55,933 nucleotides of DNA from Bradyrhizobium vignae (GTDB taxonomy: Bacteria; Pseudomonadota; Alphaproteobacteria; Rhizobiales; Xanthobacteraceae). This document shows positions 8,601 to 18,388 of the stretch, piece after piece. The DNA is taken from NCBI RefSeq assembly GCF_004114425.1, contig NZ_RDQF01000052.1, positions 1 through 55,933 on the forward strand. Reading direction: 5' to 3'. Numbering within the stretch: position 1 is the first letter of the stretch; each line of letters opens with the position of its first letter. The notes under the pieces were generated by a model. That model worked only from the letters and a program-made list of their open reading frames with translations, did no database searches and was not told the DNA's origin. The translations under genes and the position numbers were made by a program.

Positions 8601-9258
8601 GTCGTCCTCTGTAAGAATTGGCTCTCAGTGAACATGCCCACGCCGTGCATGGACATGCGCACGAGTGAGACGATATCACAAAAGCAAAATTGATACCAAG
8701 GAGACGTGAATCCGCATTGAGTCGCTCGCCGGAGGCACTCGCTCTCAGGCACGCCGTCATTGCATGCCGGCGTTGCTATCACTGCCCTTCGGGTCGGGTG
8801 CCTTCTTAACCGGTCTCGCGACTGCACTCGGTCCCGGGTCCCGCCGCTACGCGTCGGCGCTATGCTGACCCTCCTACGGGTGCCTCTTTTGCTGCGTCCC
8901 GCGAGTGGTCTTCGCTTTCGCTCCGCCCACAGGCCTCTCGCCTGCATCACGTTCGCTCAGGTTTTGGCGCGTGCGGCAAGAGCCGCACCGGGCTCTCGTG
9001 AACCGAGCCGCGCCGCGTCTCGGGCGAGCCCCTTTCCCGAGTGCCCCCGGCGAGGAGCACCAAAGCTCTGGCCCGAGGGATCGAAGCCGCAGCCATAGCG
9101 ACCCGAAGGGGCACGCGGGTCCGAGTGCAGCGACGAGACCGGTTCAATAGCGGCACCCGGGAACGGGGCAGTGATAGCGATCGCCGCAGATCGGGCCTGC
9201 GGCCTAAGGCAGATTGCGCTAGAAGCTGAGAGTAAGAGTGCAGGCTGGGTTTTTCCGT

Positions 9259-9311
9259 GACGGGTTACAAGCTGCGAGAGAGGCTCGTGGCGCCCGTCGC
9301 GGAGACCCGCG
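9259..9311 (+). promoter_or_regulatory. Hairpin leader of ardC, shared with the parB-like gene
   Basis: GACGGG (9259-9264) pairs with CCCGTC (9293-9298) around a purine-rich loop containing GAGAGAGGCTCGTGG. GGAG follows at 9301, 7 bases before the ATG at 9312. Nearly the same sequence precedes the parB-like gene at 10324-10377, with the same stem, loop and ribosome-binding site. A shared structured 5' leader suggests co-regulation, perhaps translational. Confidence 0.5.
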
Positions 9312-10274
9312 ATGTCGAACCCTACTGCTTGCGCGCGCGTCGGCCAGGACCGGGCAAACCTCTATAACGAAATCACCGACAAGATCATTGCCGAGCTTGA
9401 GGCCGGACGCGTCCCCTGGGTTCAGCCCTGGGGTACGGCCGCGGCGAAAGCGCCGCTGGCCATGCCGAAAAACGCGTCGACCAACCGGCAATACAGTGGC
9501 GTTAACATCCTCATCCTCTGGGGAGCCGTGATCGAACGCGGATTTGCCGGTCAAAGTTGGCTCACCTTTCGTCAGGCGCTCTCGCTCGGCGGCCACGTTC
9601 GCAAGGGAGAGCGCGGCACCACAGTGGTGTACGCTGATCGTTTCGTGCCGAATGACGAAAAGCGCCGGGCGGCCGAGACCGGCGAAGACGCGCAGGCAAT
9701 TCCATTCCTCAAACGATTTACTGTTTTCAACGTCGAACAGTGCGAGGAACTGCCCGACGGCATCGCAACCGCTGCGCCGCCACCGCCGGCTGGCCTGATT
9801 GACCCCACGGTTGACGCCCTGATCAAGGCCAGCGGAATTCCATTTCGCATTGGTGGAGATCGCGCATTCTACGCAACAGCCGAAGACTATGTTCAGGTCC
9901 CGCCGCCGCAGACCTATTTCGAACCGATCAACTGGCACCGTACCGCGTTGCATGAACTCGGTCATGCGACCGGGCATCCCTCGCGCCTCAATCGCGACCA
10001 GAGCGGATCCTACGGTACGAAGAAATATGCCTTTGAAGAACTGGTCGCCGAGTTGAGTTCCGCATTCAGCTGCGCGTCGCTCGGGATCGTCCCGACGGTG
10101 CGCCATGCCGACTATATCGGCTCCTGGCTTGAAGTCCTGCGCGAAGACAGTCGGGCCATCGTGCGGGCCGCCTCACAGGCGAGCAAGGCCGTGGACTATT
10201 TGCTCGGCTTCGTTCCCGGGTCCATTGAGCTTCCGTCGCTGGATTCGGTTGTCGCCGATCACGAGACGGCGTGA
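9312..10274 (+). CDS. ardC: ArdC-type antirestriction protein (zincin-like)
   Basis: A 320-residue protein. The N-terminal DUF1738/ArdC ssDNA-binding domain spans about 14-145, with NLYNEITDKIIAELEAG, WVQPW and LGGHVRKGERGTTVVY. It is followed by a metalloprotease-like domain with HELGHATGH near 213-221 and a downstream EELVAELSSAF glutamate. ArdC proteins bind single-stranded DNA entering a new host and protect it from restriction, which fits its place in a conjugative element. It is led by a hairpin leader also seen before the next gene and begins a run of plus-strand maintenance genes. Confidence 0.92.
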   Translation: MSNPTACARVGQDRANLYNEITDKIIAELEAGRVPWVQPWGTAAAKAPLAMPKNASTNRQYSGVNILILWGAVIERGFAGQSWLTFRQALSLGGHVRKGERGTTVVYADRFVPNDEKRRAAETGEDAQAIPFLKRFTVFNVEQCEELPDGIATAAPPPPAGLIDPTVDALIKASGIPFRIGGDRAFYATAEDYVQVPPPQTYFEPINWHRTALHELGHATGHPSRLNRDQSGSYGTKKYAFEELVAELSSAFSCASLGIVPTVRHADYIGSWLEVLREDSRAIVRAASQASKAVDYLLGFVPGSIELPSLDSVVADHETA

Positions 10275-10323
10275 TGCTTGGCCTGGTGGCTGCGCGAGAG
10301 TGAGAGGACGGGAGGCTGTTCGC

Positions 10324-10377
10324 GACGGGTTGGAAGCCCAGAGAGAGACTCACGGCCGCCCGTCGTGGAGAGCCAAG
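10324..10377 (+). promoter_or_regulatory. Hairpin leader of the parB-like gene
   Basis: GACGGG (10324-10329) pairs with CCCGTC (10359-10364), enclosing AGAGAGACTCACGG. GGAG at 10367-10370 precedes the ATG at 10378. It aligns over about 85 bp, from 10290, with the ardC leader. Confidence 0.5.
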
Positions 10378-12496
10378 ATGACGAAAGCCCTCCAAAAGAT
10401 CACGCTGTCGCCTTCCCGGGACATTCGCTTCAGCAAACTCGTGCTCAGCCAGTCGAACGTTCGCCGCGTCAAGGCCGGTGTTTCGATCGAGCAGCTAGCC
10501 GAGAGCATCGCGCAGCGTAGGCTTCTGCAAAGTCTAAGTGTCCGGGCCGTTGTTGATCCGGATGGCAACGAGACCGGCATGTTCGAGGTGCCGGCGGGCG
10601 GCCGGCGATATCGCGCTCTGGAGCTCCTGGTGAAACAGAAGCGGATGTCCCAGACGCAGGCGGTGCCGTGCGTCGTTCGCGAAGGTGGCATCGCCGAGGA
10701 CGATTCGGTGGCGGAGAACGATGAGCGGGGGGGGCCTGCATCCGCTTGATCAGTTTCGGGCCTTCCAGACACTGCGCGATCTCGGCATGAGCGAGGAAGA
10801 CATTGCCGCGCGCCATTTCGTGAACCCTGCAATCGTCAAGCAGCGCCTGCGCCTGGCGTCGGTCTCGCCGAAGCTGCATGAGGTCTATGCTGAAGACGGC
10901 ATGACGCTCGAGCAGCTCATGGCGTTCTCGGTCACGGCCGATTACGCCTGCCAGGAGCAAGTCTGGCAGAATGTCAGCCGTTCCGGCTATGACGAGCCTT
11001 ACCAGATCCGGCGCTTGCTCACCGAGAACACCGTACGGGGGTCCGATCGCCGCGCCCAATTTGTGGGCCTTGATGCCTATCAGCACGCGGGTGACGGCGT
11101 TCTGCGGGATCTGTTCGAGCACGACGACGGCGGCTGGCTTCAGGACGTCGTCCTGCTCGACCGCCTCGTAACCGAAAAGCTCAAGGCCGAGGCTGAGACG
11201 ATTGCCGCCGAAGGCTGGAAGTGGATATCGGTCGCCGTAGACTTCTCCTACGGTCACACTCAAGGCCTACGGAAGATCGAAGGCAAGCCTGTCAATCTCT
11301 CGCCTGAGGAGCAGGCCACTATCGATGCCCTGAATGCCGAGCAGGCCAAGCTGGAAACCGATTACCAGGATGCGGACGAGCTGCCCGAGGAGATCGATCA
11401 GCGTCTCGGCGAAATCGAGTCGGCACTGGCGGTGTTCGAAGATCGGCCGATGCTTTACGAACCGGCGGAGATCGCCCGATCTGGTGTCTTCACCAGCATC
11501 GATAACGAGGGACGTCTCTCCGTGGACCGGGGTTACGTGCGGCCGGAGGACGAACTGCCGGCAACCGGTCCTGATGTTGTGCAGGGCGCCGAAACGTCGT
11601 CGATCGAAGGTCAAGAAGAGGGCTCTTCCGTCCAGTGCACGGTGATCGCGGTCGCGGGTAGTGCTCCTGATGCTGAAGAAGATGATGAGGACGCGGCCAG
11701 GCCTCTGCCGGATCGGCTGATCACCGAGCTGACGGCGCATCGTACGCTGGCATTGCGGGATGCACTGGCAGAAAATCCGGCGATCGCGTTCCAGGCAGTG
11801 CTGCATAACTTCGTGCTGACGGCCTTTTACCGGTTCGCGTCGTCCGGGAGCTGCCTTGAGATCGGCCTTCGCACGCCGAACTTTCCAGCTCAAGCTCCGG
11901 GGCTGAGAGAAAGCGTCTCCGCTAAGGCCGTCGAGGCGCGACATGAGGTCTGGAAGGCACGGTTGCCGAAGAGCGAGAACGATCTCTGGGGTGCACTGTC
12001 AGCTCTTGATGGCGATGCACAGGCATCGCTATTCGCCCATTGTGCATCATTTGCCGTCAACGCCGTCTATGAGCCGGCGAATCGCTACAATCAGGGGCGC
12101 GTCTCCGCCAATGGCGTTCGCACGCGTCTTGACCAAGCTGAGGTGCTGGCCCGCGCGGTCGGGCTCGACATGGTGCAGGCCGGCTGGCGACCGACCGTCG
12201 ACAACTATCTCGGCCGGGTCACCAAGCCGCGAATTCTGGACGCGGTGCGGGAAGCCAAGGGCGAGTCGTCGGCACAACTGATCGATCATCTGAAGAAGGC
12301 CGAGATGGCAAAGGAGGCCGAGCGCCTTCTGGATGGCTCGGGCTGGTTGCCGGAGCCGCTGCGTCTCGTCGATCTCAATGCGGCGCCAGTGGAGCAGGAG
12401 GGCGGAGCAGGCCCGCTGCCAGAATTCCTCGCCGACGAGGAGGATCCGGAGAACGCCGGCGACGATGATCCGCAACAGCTCGACGCGGCTGAGTGA
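10378..12496 (+). pseudogene. ParB/RepB-like partition protein, frameshift in a G8 tract
   Basis: The N-terminal part reads MTKALQKITLSPSRDIRF, LSQSNVRRVKAG, IEQLAESIAQRRLLQSL and VPAGGRRYRALE, the ParB/Srx nuclease-like fold, up to VAENDERGG. The rest (LHPLDQFRAFQTLRDLGMS, then AARHFVNPAIVKQRLRLAS, a KorB-type HTH, and a long acidic C-terminal region ending at 12496) is in the next frame. The switch is at a run of eight G (10727-10734); seven G would give one 705-residue ParB-like protein. This is either decay, phase-variable slippage, or a homopolymer error. ParB-like proteins of this length are standard in alphaproteobacterial ICEs and plasmids, where they act in partition or regulation. 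Confidence 0.85.
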
Positions 12497-12681
12497 ACAT
12501 CATCGAGCGGGATGGCTAGGGCCATCCCGCAGTTGCTTGGGGACCTGTGTACAGCGCCGGTTCCCATTCTTATGGGCGAGGGCTGAGAGGGAGAGCCGGG
12601 CCGGGAGGGGTTTGAGCCGTCGGGGTCGGAGGAGAGCGCCTGGTGGTTCGACCCATTCCTGCTCTCCGAAAGAACCCTGCC

Positions 12682-15600
12682 ATGACCGAATCTCTTGCCG
12701 GCGGTGTCGCCACGCCGCTCTCCATGCGTGCCACTGCAAATCTCACCTCTGCCGCTATTAGGGCCGCGCGACAGGTCCTGACCGAGCTCGAACGCGGCCG
12801 TCGCATCGATGCAGCTGTTCTGCGTACCGCTGTGGAGTCTGCCTTCAGCGCCCCGGACACGGCCGGCGCCTGGAACTGGAAGACCGCCTATGACGTCTGC
12901 GAGGCGGCAACCGTTCTGTTTCTTCGCAAGTTCGGACCGGCCATACGGGCCAGGGCTGGCTCGACTGCCGCCATGCTGCCGATGCTCGCGAAGGTCGCGA
13001 GCTGTTTGCCGACCCACACGCGGCGTTCCGAGGACAGCCAGGTACTTCAGCAATTCTCGACGCCCATTCCGTTGGGACTGGTCGCATGCAGTGCAGCCGG
13101 CATTACATCGGTCGATCGCGTTCTGGAGCCTTCCGCGGGGACGGGCTTGCTCGCCGTCTTTGCAGAGCTCGCCGGGGGCGCCTTGATGTTGAACGAGTTG
13201 GCCGAGACCCGGGCGGGGTTGCTCGAGCATCTGTTCGCGGGCGTTAACGTCACGCGGTTCGATGCTGCTCAGATCGATGACCACCTCGATGTGAGTGTCG
13301 CGCCGAGCGTCGTTCTGATGAACCCGCCGTTTTCCGCGGTGGCGAATGTCGATCGACGGATGGCTGATGCGGCTCTCCGTCACATCACTTCAGCGCTCGC
13401 GCGTCTTTGCGACGGTGGACGCCTCGTCGCCATCACTGGCGCCAGCTTCGCACCGGATAACCCAGCATGGCGAGAAGCCTTTGTGCGGCTCCAGGAACGC
13501 GGGCAGGTCGTTTTTTCCGCCGCGATCGACAGCACCATCTACGCGAAGCACGGAACACTAGTCGATACACGGCTGCTTGTGATCGACAAGCTGGCCGCTG
13601 CCGATCCAACGGCCTTTCCCGCATCGCCAGGCTTGGCGGCCGACGTCGCCACTTTGCTTGGCTGGGTGAGCCTGCATGTGCCTCCAAGGCTGCCTGTCGC
13701 CACGCCATCGGAGATCGCGGCTATCGGGCGGCCTGCGAAGTCGCGATCGACCGGCGCCGTTGCACCGCGCTTATCGTCTTCTTCGATAGGCGCAGCGCCA
13801 GAAGGCGTCGAACTTGCGTACGAAACGGTCGAATGGTCGCCGCCGGAAGGCACCCGGCTCACCAATGCGCTTTACGAGGAGTACGGATTGCAGTCGATCC
13901 GTATTCCTGGATCGTGCGCACACCCGACCAAACTCGTGCAATCCGCGGCGATGGCTTCCGTTGCGCCACCGAAGCCTTCCTATCGTCCGCACCTGCCGGC
14001 CAATGTTATGGCAGACGGAGTTCTATCGAATGCCCAGCTCGAGAGCATCATCTATGCAGGTGAGGCGCATTCTGAGTTTCTCGCGGGCTCCTGGACGGTC
14101 GACGCAACCTTTGATGTTGTGGCCGCCGCGCGCGATGACGCGGAAAATGCCGTCCGCTTTCGCCGCGGCTGGTTTTTGGGCGATGGCACCGGGGCGGGCA
14201 AGGGGCGGCAGGTCGCGGAGATCCTGCTCGACAACTGGCTCAAGGGCCGTCGTCGTGCGGTCTGGATCAGCAAGTCCGACAAGCTGATTGAAGATGCGCA
14301 GCGCGACTGGTCCGCACTGGGCATGGAGCGATTGCTTGTTACGCCGCTTTCGCGGTTTCGCCAGGGTACCCCGATCCGGCTCTCGGAAGGCATCCTATTT
14401 ACCACCTACGCTACGCTACGGACCGACGAGCGTGGCGAAAAGCTTTCGCGTGTCAGACAGATCGTTGAATGGTTGGGCGCCGATTTCGACGGAGTGATCG
14501 TCTTCGACGAGAGCCACGCCATGCAGAATGCGGTCGGGGGCAAGGGCGAGCGCGGCGACCAGGCGGCCTCTCAGCAGGGGCGCGCGGGCTTGAGGCTCCA
14601 GCACGCGCTGCCGAATGCTCGCGTCGTTTATGTATCGGCGACGGGCGCAACCACGGTCCACAACCTCGCTTATGCCCAACGCCTCGGTCTTTGGGGCGGC
14701 TCCGACTTCCCGTTCGCCACACGCGCCGAATTCGTCGAAGCGATCGAGGAGGGTGGAGTCGCGGCCATGGAGGTGCTCGCGCGTGACCTGAAGGCGCTCG
14801 GCCTCTACGCGGCCCGCTCGCTTTCCTATGAAGGCGTCGAATACGACCTCGTCGAGCATCAGCTTACGCCGGAGCAGGTTCGCATCTACGACGCCTATGC
14901 AGATGCGTTCAGCATCATCCATAACAACCTCGACGCGGCGATGCGGGCCGCCAACATCACCGGCGAAACCGGAACGCTGAACGGGCAGGCGAAATCCGCG
15001 GCCCGATCCGCCTTTGAAAGCGCCAAACAGCGCTTCTTTGGCCATTTGCTGACCTCAATGAAGACGCCGTCGCTCATCCGGTCGATCGACCGCGATCTCG
15101 CCGCCGGCCACGCCGCTGTCATCCAGATTGTTTCAACGGGCGAAGCGCTGATGGAGCGCCGGCTCGCCGAGATCCCGACCGAAGACTGGCGCGACGTTCA
15201 GGTCGACATCACCCCGCGCGAGTATGTGCTCGACTATCTCGCCCATTCCTTCCCGGTCCAGCTCTACGAACCATTCGCCGACTCTGAGGGCAACCTCTGC
15301 TCTCGGCCTGTCTATCGCGATGGGCAGCCGGTCGAGAGCCGGGAAGCCGTCGCACGACGCGGCCGCCTCATCGAGAAACTCGCCTCGCTGCCTCCGGTCC
15401 CCGGCGCGCTGGATCGAATCGTGCAGCAATTCGGCACCGACATCGTCGCCGAAGTGACCGGCCGCTCGCGCCGCATCATTCGTAAGGGCGATCGGTTGGT
15501 GGTCGAAAACCGAGCCGGTTCGGCCAATCTCGCTGAGACATCGGCCTTCATGGACGACCTCAAGCGTATCCTCGTGTTCTCCGACGCAGGCGGCACGGGG

Positions 15601-17001
15601 AGGAGCTACCATGCCGAGCTCTCGGCCCGGAATCGCCGCTTGAGGGTCCATTATTTGCTCGAGCCCGGCTGGAAGGCCGACGCCGCGATTCAGGGGCTCG
15701 GCCGCACAAACCGGACCAATCAGGCACAGCCGCCGCTGTTCCGTCCCATTGCGACCGACGTGAAAGCCGAAAAGCGCTTTCTCAGCACCATTGCCCGACG
15801 GCTCGACACGTTAGGGGCCATTACGCGCGGCCAGCGCCAGACAGGAGGGCAGGGCCTGTTCCGGCCCGAGGACAATCTCGAAAGCCAGTACGGGCGTGAC
15901 GCGCTGCGTCAGCTCTATACGCTGCTTGTGCGAGGCAAAGTCGATGGCTGTTCGCTCGAACGGTTCGAGGATGCGACCGGCCTGAAGCTCATGGATGCCA
16001 ATGGGCTGAGGGATGACCTGCCGCCGATCACCACCTTCCTCAACAGATTGTTGGCACTCACTATCGATCTACAGAATGTGCTGTTCACCGCCTTCGAGCA
16101 GCTGTCGACCGCTCGGATCGAGGGCGCGGTCGCGTCGGGTACCTACGACGTCGGCCTGGAAACGCTCCGCGCTGAAAGCTTCGTCGTCGCCGACCGGCGG
16201 ACGATCTATGACCATCCTGGCACCGGCGCCGAGACCCGGCTGCTCACGGTCGCCCAGCGGCAGCGCAATCATCCGGTGAGTCTGGATGACGCTCTTGCAC
16301 GTCTTTCCGATCGTCAGGCCGTCCTGCTCGTCAATGAGCGCTCGGGACGAGCCGCCGTGCAGGTCCCTGCGGCGAGCGTCATGCTCGATGATGGCGAGAT
16401 CGAGCGGCGCGTCCGTCTGATCCGGCCGATGGAGCAGCACCGGGTCGCCCTAAGCATAATGGCAGAAAGCCATTGGGACGAAGCGGATCGTGAACGCTTT
16501 GCCTCGGCCTGGCTGGCGGAACTTGCGGAGGTGCCCGAGTTCACGGAAATCACGATCCACGTCGTGGCGGGCTTGCTGCTCCCGATCTGGAAGCGGCTGC
16601 CGAACGAATCAACCCGCGTCTATCGGCTCCAGACCGATGCGGGCGAACGCATCATCGGACGCAAGGTTTCCGCGGCGTGGGTCGAAAGCGTCCTTGCAAC
16701 GGACGCGCCTGCGCTGACACCAGGCGCTGCCTTTGCCGCGCTGATGGAGGGACGGACCGTCCTCGATCTTGCGGAGGGGCTCCAGCTTCGCCGCGTCCGG
16801 GTGATGGGCGCGTATCGCATCGAGCTGTCGGGATTCAAAGACACGATGCGCGATCGCCTCCGTGCTTACGGCCTCTTTGGGGAGATCATCTCCTGGAAGC
16901 TGCGCATGTTCGTGCCCACGGACGCGAGCGGTGTCGAGATCCTGTCGAATGTACTCGACAGCTATCCGGTTGCGCGCATCAGTGATCGGGAGGCGGCGTG
17001 A
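12682..17001 (+). CDS. Strawberry-notch-like helicase with N-terminal methylase-like domain
   Basis: A protein of 1439 residues from the ATG at 12682; a GTG at 12643 is possible but less likely. Residues about 125-330 carry an adenine-methylase-like fold (VLEPSAGTGLLAVFAE and MNPPF near 214). Residues about 480-1050 form the strawberry-notch SF2 helicase: Walker A GDGTGAGKGRQ near 500, DESH near 608, VSATGATT, and in the second half SDAGGTGRSYHAE and IQGLGRTNRTNQ near 1007. Such giant proteins are hallmark ICE/megaplasmid genes of alphaproteobacteria; the role is unproven, and DNA protection or remodelling during transfer is often suggested. Its stop overlaps the Toprim gene start (GTGATG). 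Confidence 0.9.
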   Translation: MTESLAGGVATPLSMRATANLTSAAIRAARQVLTELERGRRIDAAVLRTAVESAFSAPDTAGAWNWKTAYDVCEAATVLFLRKFGPAIRARAGSTAAMLPMLAKVASCLPTHTRRSEDSQVLQQFSTPIPLGLVACSAAGITSVDRVLEPSAGTGLLAVFAELAGGALMLNELAETRAGLLEHLFAGVNVTRFDAAQIDDHLDVSVAPSVVLMNPPFSAVANVDRRMADAALRHITSALARLCDGGRLVAITGASFAPDNPAWREAFVRLQERGQVVFSAAIDSTIYAKHGTLVDTRLLVIDKLAAADPTAFPASPGLAADVATLLGWVSLHVPPRLPVATPSEIAAIGRPAKSRSTGAVAPRLSSSSIGAAPEGVELAYETVEWSPPEGTRLTNALYEEYGLQSIRIPGSCAHPTKLVQSAAMASVAPPKPSYRPHLPANVMADGVLSNAQLESIIYAGEAHSEFLAGSWTVDATFDVVAAARDDAENAVRFRRGWFLGDGTGAGKGRQVAEILLDNWLKGRRRAVWISKSDKLIEDAQRDWSALGMERLLVTPLSRFRQGTPIRLSEGILFTTYATLRTDERGEKLSRVRQIVEWLGADFDGVIVFDESHAMQNAVGGKGERGDQAASQQGRAGLRLQHALPNARVVYVSATGATTVHNLAYAQRLGLWGGSDFPFATRAEFVEAIEEGGVAAMEVLARDLKALGLYAARSLSYEGVEYDLVEHQLTPEQVRIYDAYADAFSIIHNNLDAAMRAANITGETGTLNGQAKSAARSAFESAKQRFFGHLLTSMKTPSLIRSIDRDLAAGHAAVIQIVSTGEALMERRLAEIPTEDWRDVQVDITPREYVLDYLAHSFPVQLYEPFADSEGNLCSRPVYRDGQPVESREAVARRGRLIEKLASLPPVPGALDRIVQQFGTDIVAEVTGRSRRIIRKGDRLVVENRAGSANLAETSAFMDDLKRILVFSDAGGTGRSYHAELSARNRRLRVHYLLEPGWKADAAIQGLGRTNRTNQAQPPLFRPIATDVKAEKRFLSTIARRLDTLGAITRGQRQTGGQGLFRPEDNLESQYGRDALRQLYTLLVRGKVDGCSLERFEDATGLKLMDANGLRDDLPPITTFLNRLLALTIDLQNVLFTAFEQLSTARIEGAVASGTYDVGLETLRAESFVVADRRTIYDHPGTGAETRLLTVAQRQRNHPVSLDDALARLSDRQAVLLVNERSGRAAVQVPAASVMLDDGEIERRVRLIRPMEQHRVALSIMAESHWDEADRERFASAWLAELAEVPEFTEITIHVVAGLLLPIWKRLPNESTRVYRLQTDAGERIIGRKVSAAWVESVLATDAPALTPGAAFAALMEGRTVLDLAEGLQLRRVRVMGAYRIELSGFKDTMRDRLRAYGLFGEIISWKLRMFVPTDASGVEILSNVLDSYPVARISDREAA

Positions 17002-18062
17002 TGTCCCGCGATGCTTCCGAACTGGCACGCCGCCTCTCGCGCGAGGCCGAGGCGGTGTGCCGACACTATCTCTCCAATGGCAGGCGAGCGGGGCGGTACT
17101 GGCTGGTCGGCGACGTCCACAACACGCCGGGCCGCTCGTTGTTCGTACGGCTCCAGGAATCGCCGAAGGGACCCGCTGGGAAATGGACCGACGCCGCGAC
17201 CGGAGAACATGGCGATCTCCTCGACATCATCCGCGAAAGTCTGGCCTTGCGAGACTTTCGCGAGGTCGCTGAGGAGGCGAGGCGCTTTCTAAAGCTACCG
17301 CGTTCTGAAGAGCAACCAGCTCAGAAACCTATTCGTCCAGTAGTGCCGGCCGGATCGCAGGAAGCCGCTCGTCGGCTCTTTGCGATATCCAGTCCGATCG
17401 AGGGGACGGCGGCTGAAACGTACTTGCAGCGTCGCGGAATAGCCCGCATCCACCATGGTGGCAGCCTCCGCTTCCACCCGCGTTGCTACTATCGGCCGGA
17501 CGAGCATTTGCCGACCGAAACCTGGCCGGCGATGATAGGCTCTGTCACGGACCTCGAGGGACGGATCACCGGCGTGCATCGCACCTGGCTAGATCCAGAC
17601 GGCTTTGATCGCGTGCGGCTCGGCAAGGCTCCGATCGACACACCACGACGCGCAATGGGCGACCTTCTGGGCAACGCCGTTCATTTCGGCGTGGTCGATG
17701 ACGTACTTGCTGCCGGCGAGGGGATCGAGACCATGCTGTCACTGCGTTACGCACTGCCGACCTTGCCCATGGCGGCTGCGCTTTCGGCCAATCACCTCGC
17801 AGCCATGTTGCTGCCGTCTGGCCTGCGTCGGCTCTATATCGCCCGCGATGACGATGCTGCCGGAGATGCCGTACAGGCGATTCTCACGCAGCGAGCGGAA
17901 GCCGTCGGCGTTGAAGCGATCCCGCTGTCGCCCCGGCTGGGGGACTTCAACGAAGATCTGCACCTCTTCGGGATCGATGCCATCCGAGTACGCTTGCGGC
18001 TTCAACTCGTACCAGAGGACGTCGCGCGCTTCCTGCATTCTCCGACGGTAGCCGCGGAATAG
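17001..18062 (+). CDS. Toprim-domain protein (primase/topoisomerase-like, DUF7146)
   Basis: A 353-residue protein. The N-terminal region (about 15-100) resembles a primase zinc-finger-less head (GRYWLVGDVHNTPGRSL, GKWTDAATGEHGDLLDI). The Toprim fold follows at about 235-320, with AGEGIETMLSL (catalytic Glu) and LYIARDDDAAGDAV (Asp-x-Asp metal site). It is probably a plasmid-type primase or DNA-replication helper. The ATG at 17001 overlaps the stop of the helicase gene by one base; the pair is coupled in most related elements. Confidence 0.85.
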   Translation: MSRDASELARRLSREAEAVCRHYLSNGRRAGRYWLVGDVHNTPGRSLFVRLQESPKGPAGKWTDAATGEHGDLLDIIRESLALRDFREVAEEARRFLKLPRSEEQPAQKPIRPVVPAGSQEAARRLFAISSPIEGTAAETYLQRRGIARIHHGGSLRFHPRCYYRPDEHLPTETWPAMIGSVTDLEGRITGVHRTWLDPDGFDRVRLGKAPIDTPRRAMGDLLGNAVHFGVVDDVLAAGEGIETMLSLRYALPTLPMAAALSANHLAAMLLPSGLRRLYIARDDDAAGDAVQAILTQRAEAVGVEAIPLSPRLGDFNEDLHLFGIDAIRVRLRLQLVPEDVARFLHSPTVAAE

Positions 18063-18388
18063 CCCCGGCGCTTCCATCGGGGTCGACAGCTCGGTCATAG
18101 CAAGGCCACTGCCGGAAGAGGACGCGACCACGGCCTTCTAGAGGGCGATTGGACGGCAAGCGGCTCGGGCCGGCAATGGCTGCGGCCGGCTATTTTCCGC
18201 CGCGCGCCGGCGATTAGCCATCTGAGCGGCGCGCTTTGCATCGCGAAGCAAAATAGCCGGCCTTTGCCATCCTCCGCGGCGCTTCGGCCCTCCGCTCTGC
18301 TCCGGGTTCTGGCCCGTTCCGCCTGCCGTCTGAGTGATCGCCACGAAGGCCGCGATGGTCGCGGCCGATCCGGCAAAGGATCGCCTCC
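18063..18388. repeat. Gap with a 13-bp inverted repeat
   Basis: No gene is seen in these 326 bases. A perfect inverted repeat, GGCCGGCTATTTT (18184-18196) and AAAATAGCCGGCC (18250-18262), encloses 53 bases that themselves hold GCGCGC/GCGCGC complements. It could end the Toprim transcript or be a protein-binding site ahead of the DUF2493 gene. Confidence 0.45.

Larger units (their letters stand above)
8232..9240. repeat. Repeat-rich non-coding region with a long imperfect inverted repeat
   Basis: No convincing gene lies here apart from the miniprotein. About 60 bp around 8232-8290 recur directly at 8961-9022 (shared core GGGCTCTCGTGAACCGAGCC). A perfect 17-bp inverted pair, GCGGCTTCGATCCCTCG at 8297-8313 and its complement at 9074-9090, links the two. 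The stretch 8764-8855 is an imperfect reverse complement of about 9085-9187: GCTATCACTGCCC against GGGCAGTGATAGC, and AACCGGTCTCG against CGAGACCGGTT. The arrangement could be a relic element or a large fold-back structure. Confidence 0.55.

Noticed and set aside
12643..12681. Upstream GTG start for the strawberry-notch-like gene
   Set aside because: The ATG at 12682 fits the family start better; the 13 extra residues look like translated leader.
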